Below, piece by piece: positions 46,136-59,716 of a stretch of 64,000 nucleotides of DNA. Within the stretch, counting starts at the first letter, position 1; each line of letters begins with the position of its first letter. Source of the stretch: Chalciporus piperatus. Lineage: Eukaryota > Basidiomycota > Agaricomycetes > Boletales > Boletaceae. Under the pieces are notes generated by a model, which did no database searches, was not told where the DNA came from, and worked only from the letters and a program-made list of their open reading frames with translations. Where the stretch lies: the NCBI GenBank assembly GCA_038093975.1, contig JBBPTG010000112.1:20658-84657 (forward strand). The letters are read 5' to 3'. The translations under genes were made by a program, and so were the position numbers.

Positions 46136-46616
46136 ACAAGCAGTAATGACATTTTGATCTTTCGAGTGATCTGTTCTGGTCAGTCTCAGAGTAACGTAAG
46201 CTGGCTCTTTTCGCTCACTTTAATTGGAGGTGCCAAAAGAGTTCCCCTTCAACCATACCGTGCTCAGACCCAGCGATCCTGTGAGTGATGTCACCGATGA
46301 CATGCGTATATTTGATTATTGGCCAATGCAAGCTTCTTCCCCGACTGATTGTTTAGTCTTCAGTCCAACACGGTGGCGTCCGCGCAGCCGGCTGGTGTTC
46401 ACGATCTTCATAGTAATATGGTCGAAACACCGGTCAAGGACTTTCTGGTCGGGGGGATCAACGTTCAACCGTGATGCTATAACACATCCTGCCTGTGTAC
46501 AATTTCCGTCGCCAACAGATGCTGTTACTTTAGCACAATCCTCTGCAACAAGTCCATAAAATTATTTGGAAACTAGTATGTAAGTCAACGACCACTTTAC
46601 GTGTCTTGATCATGCT

Positions 46617-47588
46617 TCACAAAGGCTTTCGTCCGTAGAAGACTCTCACCGTGGTGTGAGAACCCTCGGTGTTGTCCCATTCCTCCATTACCTCGTCCAT
46701 AGCTTTGTCAAACTCCTCAGCGGATGCGAAGCGTCCCGATCTCCCAGCTTTCATCACAGCACCCCTCATTCCCCTCCATGCGCCTATCGTCATTTCCCTA
46801 CCCTGCACTCCGTCATCACCCGCCCACTTGCCCAGGTTCATCGCGACCTCCTCGGACTTCACGTCGATAAATCCAGCTGCTTTGAGCATGTCTGCAACAT
46901 AGACGCCAATGCGCAACAGCATCCCTTTTGCTCCCAAGAAGTCGTCCTTGAACAACAGATAGCTAGCTGTCTTTGGTCCCGAGACCCATTCCGGACCGAT
47001 CTCGATCAGTTGAGCGTATCCACCTGGGACAAGGACGCGATATATTTCTTGAATCCCTTTCATCCACTGGTCTTTTGTGTACGCGAGGATGAGAAGACGT
47101 TGGTGAACGAGCGTGAACTTTGAGCTCCAATAGGAAGGTAAGTCGAGCGCAGAGCAAACCGAGAGGTGGATATTGGCTGAAAGGGATGAATAGCTCGGGA
47201 ACAGCCGCGACTCGATATCGATGCCATAGATTTGAACCGACGCTGGAAGCTTTGAGCGGGCATCACAAAGCCATGCACCTGAATAACGTCGTCAGCAGCG
47301 GGAAAACCCGGGCGTACACCAATCAATTACCTGCGCCAGTCCCGATATCTAGCACTTCGTCGTTCCCTGACAATGATACAGGAGGAAAAATCAAACGACC
47401 TGAGAGCAGACGTGTGTATAGTCTATGCTGTGCTACAAGCCTGCTAAGATTTGAGTGGAAATCGCGAACGAAAAAGGGTTAGCACACCTCCGGCGTTCCT
47501 CCTCGTCGGAAGGGAGGAGATACAGAGCCCCCTCGTAGGAATGAGTTGTACGTTCAGCTGGGATCTGGCTGGTAGTCGTCGAGCTCAT
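46617..47588 (-). CDS. SAM-dependent methyltransferase, LaeA/UMTA-like, paralog 2
   Basis: Exons complement(46617-47278, 47331-47440, 47488-47588), 290 residues, the same exon lengths as paralog 1. Motif I EVLDIGTGAGAWLCD, then SVQIYGIDIESRLFPS, HQRLLILAYTKDQW, and VPGGYAQLIEIGPEW. Over about 46860-47130 the DNA differs from paralog 1 at only about eight positions, while the next exon part toward the C-terminus differs far more. Paralogs 1 and 2 lie 4.3 kb apart on the same strand with the kinase and the small unknown gene between them. Probably the same reaction as paralog 1; substrate unknown. Confidence 0.85.
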
Positions 47589-47867
47589 CTTAATGTTTGG
47601 GTGTATCTGCCGGGGGATTGGTTATTCGTTCGCTCGCGGGATGTTTCGTTTTTTAAGGCTTCATGGTGTTCAAGGGATTTAACTATATCTAGATTAGCTC
47701 ACGCAGCGCAAGTTCGGTCCGCTGGTTATGATTTCAAGCGAAACATATGGCAGTAAAGTAATTGTTCCAACATAGGATAGGCTATGGTGGGATACGTCAA
47801 TGGTCATGCTTTCCAGCTCTAGGCTCTTGTGTGGGATAAAACGTGATAAGGCGGTACATTCATTTCA

Positions 47868-48852
47868 TTACGATGGCAATGAACGCTTCATTCCATAAAT
47901 CACCTTCAGTTTCCGGCATGAACCCTCGGTAAGGTCCCACTCCTCAGCCACGTCGTCCAGTGTGAAATCAAACCCCTCCGCCGAAGTGACGTAACCCATC
48001 CCACCTGCCTTCATCACCGGCCCCTTCATGCCCCTGAGAGCACCGATCGATGCGTCCCTTGATTCCTCTCCGAGCTTCCCCGCCCACTTACCGATGTTCA
48101 CAGTTACCTCCTCGGTGTGAATACCCACGAACCCGGCAGCTGCCATCAATTGCGGAATATGCTCGCAACATTGAAGATCAAGGTCTCTGGCATCGAGGAA
48201 CTTGTTCAAAAACTCGACATGAGCATCCGTCTTTGGACCCGAATACCACTTGGAATCGATCTCGACGAACTGTGCGTACCCGCCTTCCTTGAGGACACGG
48301 TAGATCTCGTAGATGTCATCCTTCCACTGGGGCTTGGTCAAAGCCAAGATAAGGAGGCGTTGGTTAACGAGAGTGAACTTTGAAGTCCAGTATGACGGCA
48401 GCTTGGTCGCCGATCCGATGGAAAAGTGGGTATTGGGTGGCGTTACATTGTAAGCGGGGAAGAGTTTCGATTCAATGTCTATTCCATAGAACTGAACAGA
48501 TTCCGGTAGTGTAGACCGACAATCGGTCAACCAGGCCGCTGCGCCGCATTGATGAAACCAATCGACAAGGAGGTGAAACAAGCCAATACCTGAACCCGTG
48601 CCAATGTCAAGAACTTCTGCGTTGGGGGAAAAGTCTACGGGCGGGAAAACGAGGCGACCGCCGAATAGGGCCTTGTACAGTTGGTGTTGACGCACGAGCC
48701 TGTTAAAATATCCGTTCGCGATTGAGGAAGTGGGACGAGAATGCGACGTACCTCGCCTTCTCGTCATCGTCTGAGGGGAGAAGGTATAGAGCTCCTGGAT
48801 AGGAGTGTGTAGCTCTGTATCTCTGAATTTCCTGGGTTGTAGTAGTGGACAT
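47868..48852 (-). CDS. SAM-dependent methyltransferase, LaeA/UMTA-like, paralog 3
   Basis: Exons complement(47868-48538, 48590-48699, 48752-48852), 293 residues; the first two exons are exactly as long as in paralogs 1 and 2. Motif I reads EVLDIGTGSAAWLTD, then SVQFYGIDIESKLFPAY, VNQRLLILALTKPQW and EGGYAQFVEIDSKW. More distant from the other two across its whole length and without the shared near-identical tract. A TATA-like CATAAAATATGG is seen some 35 bp before the ATG on the minus strand. The three genes form a minus-strand cluster spanning 7.5 kb. Confidence 0.85.
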
Positions 48853-50678
48853 GGGAGAGAGTTGAGCGATATGTCACACCAAACCATATTTTATGGTCCT
48901 TGGGGAAAAGGGGGAGGACTGCTCAGCAGAATCCGTCAGGGCAATGCTGTGTGTCACCGACAGCTTCATTGATACCCCGGTGACGAGTTGTGAATGGCGA
49001 GAATACTTGCAGAGATTCTCAGACAATGACATGATACCGCACACGGTGCAATTTGGAGTGACGAAACAAGGTTATGTCAGAAGGCAATGCACGTTGTAAC
49101 AACCTGCCTGTGTTATCGACGTAAGCCACCGGGAAGTCGTGTCCACCAATAACCATCCGTCTAGTCGTTTATAGGTTCGCCAATCTTGATCCGCTATCAG
49201 AGAGATCGAAATCAAATGACAATAATAACTTTGATCGCAAGAAATACCTAAAACATGTCATCAATCGCACCCGCCGAACCGGTAGCAGTGTCGAGGTTGA
49301 CCTCACTCTGCACTGTGCAGCAGCACTACTTACGTTCTTTGTAATGTGAAGAGCGTGTGCATTGTGTAACTGTGGCAGTGTAGTCGGGGCAGAACCTTGG
49401 CGAAACCTTCGAGGCTCAAGGGCCCACTCAACAGGACGCACGGGGAGTCGGATGAGTCCTTCTGACGATAATCTACTGGATCGGTCAAACGGTCTCACCG
49501 AGGTCCGCTCGTACGGAGAGATCGGAAATGTGCAGATACGGAGATCACGTACTGTAAACTTTGCTAGATCGATATGGTTTAAGTCGCGTAAAAGACATGG
49601 TTTCGGGAGGAGCATGAGTCATTCTGGTTGAATCACAACGCATGGGTCGTTGCAAACTCGTGCATATCCAAATTATGTGTCAAGGAAAGGGTGACTCTCG
49701 CATTTGTATTTCAAAAGCTGCCAACAATGATATCAGCGCATTACGTTCGATCCTAATTTCTCGCTTACAATTGCAAGGTTTAACATCAAGCATCCAGTGT
49801 ACGAATCAAAATGCAAACAAAGGATGACAAAGGGACATGGAACATACAAGCTGATCAGACATGTGCTGGTATTTCAGCGAACACTCCAACTTGATATCGT
49901 CTATCACTCTACAACCAATCGTTGATTCTGTAAGACATAATCGGTTAGTCCCACCTCTCAACAGTGAGATAGTTCGACTGACAAAGTCATACATCGGAAC
50001 TTCCTCTCCTTGCTCATCAAGCGGCTCCCATGGAAGTCCCGCAGGAATCCAACTAATGCGGCGCTCAAATCGTCAGACCATGGATATCTCGCCAGGTGCG
50101 ACCAAATTGAACTCACTAGTTGTCGTCCTTGAAAACTGGTAGCGAAGGCCCACGCTTGTGTGGTAGTCTCTCTGGCACGATGGCTTGCATGAGGTCGTAC
50201 AATGGTGTAAAACATGACTCCTCGTGGCAGCCACTTCGGAGGAGTCCAGCTTGATTGTCGCTCCACCACCTTAATGTTGCACCACCTTTGGCAACTACTC
50301 CCGTAGAAGCAAGCCCCGGCGCTGAACCATGCAAGGCTATAGATACAACTTCGCCCTCTGACGGCTTATCAGCAAGCTTAGACTACAGGAGAAAGGATGA
50401 GACTTACTCTGGCTGGAGAGACACAGAGCGTATGCAGGGCAGTAAAACACCCTTGTCACCAGACATTTATCCCAAAGCATCTGAATCTTAGCGAGATGTC
50501 CATATATCTCACCAGAAGGGATCTCCCTGATGCAAGGTTTATGCATGAGCAGCACAGCACCTCTTCCACGTTTGGTCTCCCAGGTCCCCTTCAAACTCGC
50601 GCCTGCAAAGTCACCAACGCCTCTGATCGGCTACGCAGTAAGCGACCATGCACAACCGCGAACACGAACCATGGAAGC
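48853..50678. other. 1.8 kb without a clear gene
   Basis: Short frames on both strands only. A minus-strand frame at 50116-50334 (ALHGSAPGLASTGVVAKGG, ending LPVFKDDN) reads somewhat like protein but has no partner exon I can find. Nothing else is seen. Confidence 0.3.
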
Positions 50679-51049
50679 TTACAAGCTGGCGCTGGGATTG
50701 AATTCTGCTTTGTGAACGTTACTCGACCAAGTCATATATTCATCCTCTTCAGGACGTAATTTGGGGAGATACTTGGACACGTCGAAGCCTTCTGGATAGC
50801 GAGATGCGAATTCGGCAGAGTAGATGTTACCCTCGACTCTGAGGGCACCCGTATCTCTGTCAACGGTACCATAAGAGCCAACCTTGTCGACGGACGCGAT
50901 GAGGCTCAGACTCAGAATCCTAGACACAGGAAACGAAAACGTACCTCGATCTCAGACGGTGGATCCCAGTTCGCAAATTTGCGCGTTTGCTTGTAGATAA
51001 GGTCGATGAACTTTCTCTGTGGGTTCGTTTCAGATCTGAACAGATGCAT
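50679..51049 (-). CDS. Small conserved-looking fungal protein of unknown function
   Basis: Two exons, complement(50679-50882, 50945-51049), 102 residues; the intron has a GTACGT donor. It reads KFIDLIYKQTRKFANWDPP before the splice and VGSYGTVDRDTGALRVEGN after it. I recall a widespread basidiomycete group of uncharacterised proteins with 'WANWDPP ... VGDYGTIDxETG ... EGNIY', and this fits well, but no function is known to me. No signal peptide. It lies downstream of the aldo/keto reductase on the same strand. Confidence 0.55.
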
Positions 51050-51442
51050 GACCGAAAGGCCTGGGGTTCGCAAGTCGGGAAGTCCTGGAAGAAAGGAGAG
51101 AAGATACGAGGTGCCTATTGGGGAGAGGCTCTGAGTTCTTATGACTGGTTCAAGTTCGCACACGCATCTTGCCGTGGTGAGGCACTGCGAGCGCTAACAG
51201 GGCCCTAGACTTGCTGTGCCCTCTGTTGGGTCACATAGTGGAGGCGGTGAACGAGACTAAATTGGACAAGGGTGTTAGAGCTATTCGGACTTAACTTACT
51301 AGTACTGGGCTGGCTTTTTCTTAAGCACAGCAGCTAAATAACCAGGGTGACAGCAGTGCCAAAGAGTGGCAAAAACAAGGCTTTCGGAATAAACATATAC
51401 AAATTCGATCTTGCTCTCCCCGCAGTGCCCTCGAGAGAACGT

Positions 51443-52964
51443 TCACCACCCCAATTGTTCCATCGTCCACCCATAGATCATTCCACGCTCGTTAGGATAA
51501 TTGCACAATCTCTCTTTCCTGTCCAGTTTGCTAATAGCATCGATAGTTGCTTCGTCCAACTCGGGGAACTATCGGGAAAAGGCGGTGGAAGCGGGGCGAG
51601 AAAGGTCAAACAACAGATGTTGAGTAACTCAATCAGCGGCGGACCTCCAAATTCTCTTTCTGTCTCTCCTCGTTCTCGCTCTTGGGTGTAACGACGCAGC
51701 CTCGTGCAAGATGCCAGGCGAGAACGAGTTGCGTCGGAGTGACGCCCCGCTTAGAAGCGAGTTCGGTAATTGTAGGGTCCGAACGGACTTGTACATAGCC
51801 TATACCATGTGGCGTGATTGTTATCCACACTGCAAGACACAATATGACATCCTGATTCTCAGACGTACCGGTAGGTGTATACGCGGTGACGGCTATTCCC
51901 TTAGATCTGCAATACTCCAAAAGCTCAGGTTGTGCAAGGTAAGGATGGAGTCTGTGGGTTGTTGGCGATGTACGCTCGGTCGAAAGTCAGCCAATGATAG
52001 AAGGAAAAGTGTACGCACTCGACTTGGTTGACAGCCGGTACGACCTTTGCAGTCCTTAACAACTGCTCAAGGCTGCACGGACAGATAAGTCTCGCAACTT
52101 GCCTACTCCATTATATGGAGACGAACTTACGTCTTGATAGAGAAATTGCTAACACCTATAGCCCTTGCTTTTCTTGATTCAAGGACCTTTTCCATGTCGG
52201 CCCACGTCTCACTAAACGTGGGGTGGTCTAATGCGCGAATGGCGTAGGAATCTTCGGGGTCGATAATACGTCCACGGCCCTCTGTTGGCGGCGAGTTTGG
52301 TTAGTTCCTACTGGACGAAGAAACGGCGCGGATCACGTACGCCTAGGATATTCGGTGGCTTGGGGGAAATGCATCAGGTACTAGGAAAAAGACGCGGCCC
52401 GCTCGTGCTATAACCAATAAATCAGATGAACATTGCTCACGAGATCGAAATAGTCCAGTCTGGTCTCTTTCAAGCTTTCCTCGATAGACTCGAAAACATA
52501 GCCTGGGTGGTGCCATCTGAAGCGAAGAAGCGGGCTCATTAGATCGGGGAGGCAGGTGTTTCTCCCCTCGAGCGGACGCACGGTAATTTGGTTGTCACAA
52601 AGATCTCCTCCCGTGGTATACCCGACTCGCGAATCGCAGCGCCGACGGAATGTTCAGTTCCTGGAGGGTTTCGTCCATGAAGGATACGATCAGAAGATAG
52701 GAGGGGGATACTCACCGTATATCCAAGCTGTGTCGAGGTGCCTATACCCTGCCTATTCGCCGTAAGTGTGACTAAAGGAACAGACGGGCGCTGTATCACG
52801 AGGATTCAATATACCTTCAAGGCTGTTCCTATCCACTGTTTAGCCCGATCTTTCTTCTCCTGACTTGCTCCGTTTCCCGCGAAACATCCAAGTCCGATAG
52901 CAGGGATAGAAGCCCCTGTGTTCAGTTTGGTGGAAGGAACTGTGGAAGCTGTCACTGGTGCCAT
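51443..52964 (-). CDS. Aldo/keto reductase
   Basis: NADPH-dependent reductase of carbonyl compounds. Ten exons, complement(51443-51568, 51645-51799, 51869-51951, 52019-52072, 52131-52281, 52341-52380, 52441-52516, 52582-52660, 52716-52752, 52815-52964); phases close at 316 residues, the usual family length. Catalytic tetrad visible: Asp in AGYRHLDTAW, Tyr in WIYGTE, Lys in VTTKLPW, His in LYLMHFP. Then come ARAIGVSNFS, VPAVNQVE, and near the cofactor site LVLAWHLARGCVVTPKSENEE. The intron-rich layout is notable for so small a gene. It may act with the nearby methyltransferases, but this is only proximity. Confidence 0.9.
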
Positions 52965-53941
52965 TTGAGCTGACTAGAGAGTTAGAAAGGTCGTGGCCGT
53001 CTCCTGCGAGCAAGACGTTCTCGGACATCCTTGTCCGTGTGACCAGGCATCGCTGCAGGATCACGCGCCTCTAGCGGCAAATATAGCTGAGTACTAAGGC
53101 CTGAGGGGACTGAGGCGCCCGGCCCATCAGAATGAAGAATTGTACTCCAAGAAACACCGACATCTCAGTTACCATCGGAAGCATAATATGAGAGATAACA
53201 TGGCAAGCACGTTGTAAATCAACAAGGCTTAAAGTGTCCCTGAAGGCGATGATCGACATCGGCTTTAAAACTCGGCAAAACGTAAGTTGGAAGTGTACTT
53301 GCCAGTTTATTGAACGGCCAGTCTCCATGCCATATGGTTGGCACTGGCTGGCGGTGTGCTCCGAGTACGGGATCAGAGCTCCGTTGCCGCTGGCGATTCA
53401 CACCAATGTTAATAAATTTGGCGGCGGCGGAATTTCTGGAACCCAGTCACTCATTTGAATCCCAACTTGAACGATCGCTCCCGCTCAACTTATGGCGGTG
53501 CAATTAAAGGCCACGTACGGTCTATTGGCAGCCTGCATGATACCATGGGCCACAACGCAGTCGGCCATCTTTGAACTAGCCCTTAATCAGACAAAAGGTT
53601 ATACAAAAGGTGACCACACGCCTTTTGTTTGATCTTGAGGCCAGGTTTAAAGTTTGCCGCCACATTGTGTATGGCGTTTCCGAATGGAAGACAGGCTGTG
53701 TCCTTAGACCCCTTCCAAAGGGGTCAATTTCCAATCCTGGCATGTTCGCTCTGTCAAGTGAGTTCGGCAACAATTGGGTCTACCGTAACCACAAGTTTAA
53801 TTCAGTGGATGAGCCCCTTGGCCGATACCACATTGGTCACGGCCTATAAAAACTAATCTCGGATTCTTGTGTCGCTATCTTCCCCCCTTCCCCTTCTCTC
53901 ACATCACAGAATATCTTTTGGGTGCAACCCAGGAACGTTCA
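52965..53941. other. Intergenic, nothing recognised
   Basis: About 1 kb of divergent promoter space between the reductase and the Gly/Ser-rich gene. A perfect short palindrome CCCCTTCCAAAGGGG near 53710 is the only structure I noticed. No coding match. Confidence 0.35.
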
Positions 53942-55121
53942 ATGGTCTTCCCGTTCTTGACTCGTCGGACAGCGCCCCAGAGTTTGGGGCGTCGAAAAGG
54001 GGGAGGAAGTGGTGGCAAGACTAGTGGAGGAAGTGGTGGCGGGACTAGTGGAGGCAGCGGTTCCACCGGAAGCTCAGGTGGCTCTTCAACTTCGAAAGGC
54101 GGGACTCCATCTAAAAGTGGTTCTTCTTCGACAGGCGGGGGGACTACTACAACGGGAGGGAAGACATCCGGCAGCACTAGTGGCAGTAGCACGGGAAAAA
54201 CGACCTCCGTCCCGCTCTCGGGAACCTCGACTGCGAGCGGGAAGAATTCGGCGTATGCGTATGGCTCTGGCGGTGGGACATCTATCATGATACCTTCCGG
54301 GCAATTGTTCGCAGGTAGAAGCGCGGGAGGGGGCACCAGAAGTCAGGTCTACGGGACGAGGTGGGTTTCTTTATCCATCAGCTGAATATTTTCCCCCGTG
54401 CACAAAGGGCTTTTTTACGATCGTGATCTAATTTTCTGATTTGCAGCACGTACGGCAGCGGTTATCCAGATGTAGTGGGTCGTGGCGTTGGAGGAAGGGG
54501 TTTCCCTTTCTGGTTTTGGCCCGTTGTGTGGAATGGATATGGAGTGCCACCTGGGAGTTACTTGCACGATACAGAGGTGAGCAAAGCGACTCATCTCCAG
54601 CTTGATCGCTTGCTCATTCTACTCAATCTCAGTACGGAACTCCGTCAAACACCAGTCGTCTTGGTGGTTCCATGACGGAGGCCACGTTCATCTCCAATAG
54701 TACGGGTACTACCTTCCACGTTCTTTCCGATAACAGCACTATCACGTCGCTCATCGCGACGATCGATGCAAATTGTTCCTCGTCTCTCGCGTCTTCAAGT
54801 TCTCAATCCCCACAAACATACAATAGCTCTGACCCTGGAGCTCCCCTCCCCGAACAAGCAATTCAATACTATCGCGCCAGCAGTATTGTCCTTACCCTCG
54901 ATGGCTACAACAACTCGGCTGCGCTGAGTAACGACACGAATGTGCCGGATTCGCCGCTTCCCTCAGGGATAGATATGACGCTGTTGGATTGCTTGAACCA
55001 GACGATAGCGATATCTGCACCGCTTGTCAATGGCGCTGGCACGCAATGGCCGACAGGGCCATCTAGTGCTTCGCTCTTGGGAATGGTCTGGTTGGTCTGG
55101 TACATCCTCTCTCTTCTATGA
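53942..55121 (+). CDS. Gly/Ser-rich protein with hydrophobic tail, probably surface-anchored
   Basis: Three exons, 53942-54360, 54447-54576, 54633-55121, 345 residues. A basic start (MVFPFLTRRTAPQSLGRRKG) is followed by about 90 residues of Gly/Ser/Thr repeats (GGSGGGTSGGSGSTGSSGGS). Then comes a conserved-looking core (GRGVGGRGFPFWFWPVVWNG, YGTPSNTSRLGG) and a part with many N-glycosylation sites (FISNSTGTTFHVLSDNSTI). It ends in a hydrophobic segment SLLGMVWLVWYILSLL, as in GPI-anchored or tail-anchored proteins. I recall similar uncharacterised proteins in Agaricomycetes. There is no classical N-terminal signal peptide, which argues for an internal signal-anchor in the Phe/Trp-rich stretch. 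Function unknown. Confidence 0.7.
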
Positions 55122-56264
55122 TTATGTTCCCTTCACTTCCAGTCCATCGACGAGGGAATTCAGCCTTACGAGTCATGTCTATCTTCTTAGAGAAGTTGTT
55201 GTGAACACTTTCTGTATGCCGTTAAATCATGTTCGCCTCGTCGTAACACTATTCGATGTAGCCGTAATCTGTGATGATAGTTTAAATGACCCATCTATAT
55301 CTTCGTACCAAAATGTACCATGTTATGCACTTTGTAAAGATCGACAACTTGGATATGTAGAATTTACTAACGCTTGCTACATACAGGCTTCAAAACCACA
55401 AAATCTATACTTCTGGTGCACTTGCGATTTCTCGTCGCACCGCCCGAAGAGGCGGGCGCACAGCCACCGTGCCCCATGACCGTCTATCGACGGCTTGCCT
55501 CATAGATCGGTCACCAGACTACCCCATGACAACAAAGCTCGATCCGCCTCAAGGGGCGTATCCTACACCTCGGTCACATCAATGATGGCACCCATTGACA
55601 ACTTGAACCCGAGTCGCTGCCTTCGTCAGCGCGTCAGCTCCAGTATGAGGAGCACCCGACGTCTACGCACTCTCAAGCTCAAGGAGACACTCCAATCCAA
55701 TCCGTGAGGCTTGACAACTTGAAGGTGATTATTTCCTTACCCTACATGACCGTCTAGGCCTTATATATCCGTTTAAATCTGCCAGCTGAAACACCCTCTG
55801 GAGCTCATGATCAGGCTCCGAGTTGTCATGAGACCTGGCCAAAAGCGTCCAGAGCCGAACACGTCACAACTGCCAGCAATGTTAAGTTACCACCCGACGG
55901 TGACTTCGATCTGCGAGTTGTGATTGGTTCGTGTGTGCCTCCTGAAAAAAAGGATCATCAAGGTCTTTTAAGTCTTTCTCGGGCCATGCGTCGTCATGCC
56001 CGCGACGTGACCAGAGGTGAGGGTGTTTGAGGTTCCTGTGGGGTGCCCAGACATAGATGACTCTGAATTCCTGCCCGATAGACTGACATGTGCTTCACAT
56101 GGCTGTCCGTAAATCTGGCGACTCACGGAGCATCCGCTGAACTCCAAGTTTCAAGGTGATCGCAATCTATTGTGATTCCCAATTCGCGAACCCCCGTCTA
56201 TAAATGCAACCATTAATCGCTTTCATTACGTTCACCGCCCCTTCTTCCTCGTTCGTTCTTCACA
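55122..56264. other. Intergenic, nothing recognised
   Basis: About 1.1 kb with only short frames. A CT-rich stretch at 56235-56262 precedes the GH5 start and is a likely core promoter. Confidence 0.35.
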
Positions 56265-57850
<1,586 letters not shown>

Positions 57851-59716
57851 GGGTGGGACGGTCTCACTAATGAATGATTTCAAATGTAAATGTAACGAGC
57901 GGTGTATGCAAATGAGGAATGATTAATGCCAACAAAGTACTAGTGCAACACCATACTTGCGAAGTGTTGCTTGCCAGTCGCCAAATTCCCCTCTCCCCAT
58001 GGTGACAATAGTTGCCTTATTGCCCAACTGCGGGCCAAACAGGCGATTCCCGCCTGATGCTTTCGTGGGTGACCTTGTCGATTACCGCCGTCATATCTGT
58101 CACGGGTATCTTGCAGCCATGCACGAGGATCTAGGGTGAATCAAGTAGGGAACGGAACCTTTGTCTATTGTTTTGGAACTCATTGAACCGCGTTGTTATG
58201 TGTTCGAAGGCAAGTGAGGGTTTGGTTGGGAGTGCAAAGTCACACGGGTGACGGGAAGTTCACTTCGTCACATCACTTCCACTGCTTGAAATCTCACAAG
58301 ATTCCACTACCACCATCCTGAAAGTATCTATACTGCGACCACACATCCACGGTCGCGAAATTGGGAGGCTGTGGTGAGTATATCTGGGAGTGACTCGTTA
58401 CTGCGTGTGACTCGTGACCCGGTCAGCCACAGTAAGTGACCAACTGACCAACTACACGCCTAAGTTAAACTGACGTTTCAAGGACGCTAAAATTCATTTG
58501 TGTCGTTCTTATATCTACGGGGCCTAAGGCTGAAGTTTTCCGTCTTCCGTTTGTTGAGTGAGCGACCAAACATAGACTTTGCATCCAGGCCCGGATGTGC
58601 CATTGTCGCTGGATAATGTATTACTCAGTTGTCTCCCAAATCACGAGTCAGCCCTTAAAGTTGGAACGAACAGCCTGCCTTGATGCCACTCCATTTGCTA
58701 CCTTGATGTGGACATCCGACCGAGATCCATGTCTTTGCACATCAAACAAGATATACACCGAGGAGTATACCTTGCAAAATAAATGTTACTATCATACTTG
58801 TTCAGGTGCCCGGAGTACCCCCGAGCAACAGACTTACACTGCCTGAGGCACCGTTTCAATTATCCACACTTGGACATCCATTGGATGTCATGCTCGAGTG
58901 TTCCTGATATGTCTATTTAAAGGATTTGTTGGTGTGTGATTGGCCATTTCTGGGATATGATGCCGGACGTCTGCTGACGATCAGATCCAAGGGTTTGGAG
59001 ATGTTTCTACAAGTCATTGAAACATGTCGATTCAATAGACTCGATACTGGCACAAGGAACATTTCAATGCGGTAGAGTTAGTTGTCCGCTCCTCAGTCAA
59101 ACCATCCTTCAGTCAGGGTTCATTTGAGCAGACGACAGGGAGTATGCGCAACACAAGAGGAATGTGAGTGAAAACAGATAGCTGCAGACTTGGGCGATGA
59201 CTATTGCACAATATGACAACTGTTGAGGACACAGTCATATCCATGATTCGGTCTGACTCATTTGAGCAGAGCATGAATGGTCACTTGAACACAGAAGGAA
59301 TGTGAGTGGAAAGAAGTAGTGGTCGTTGGAATCCACATTCCCGAGTTGCAGACTTAGACAAGAGCCAACCCCGAGCCCCAACAGCAAGAGAATGTTGAAT
59401 TCACCGGACAGGTTACAGTATGCACTCCATATTATCGGAAATTGATTTCCTATATTCAACAGGTGGATTCCCAGCCATGATTGGGCACAAATTAAATGCA
59501 AAACTGATGTATTAACACGTTGACTCAAGCTATAGGGACAGGAGTGCATTGACTGCATAATAGGCGGGTAGGGGAGGGGAGGAAAGGAGAAGGGAAGGAG
59601 AAGGGGAGGAGAAGGGGAGGAGAGAGGAGAGGAAAGGGAAAACGAGTGCGTATCAACAACATGTGATTAGAGAGCGACTATGAAACACGGATTGAGGAGG
59701 GAGACAGGATAGGCGA
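57851..59716. other. Gene-poor stretch with a purine-rich low-complexity tract
   Basis: No gene supported. Two related segments near 59155-59185 and 59285-59315 (GAATGTGAGTG context, preceded in both cases by CATTTGAGCAGA) are a small diverged tandem duplication. 59566-59641 is almost pure A/G (GGAGGGGAGGAAAGGAGAAG and similar units), a polypurine microsatellite. Confidence 0.5.

Noticed and set aside
53899..54336. Long Pro/Val-rich minus-strand frame
   Set aside because: It is the antisense shadow of the Gly/Ser-rich repeats of the supported plus-strand gene.
59566..59641. Regular GGAGAAGG-type units considered as a CRISPR-like or telomere-like array
   Set aside because: No spacers of constant length and pure purine composition; a simple microsatellite in a eukaryotic genome.
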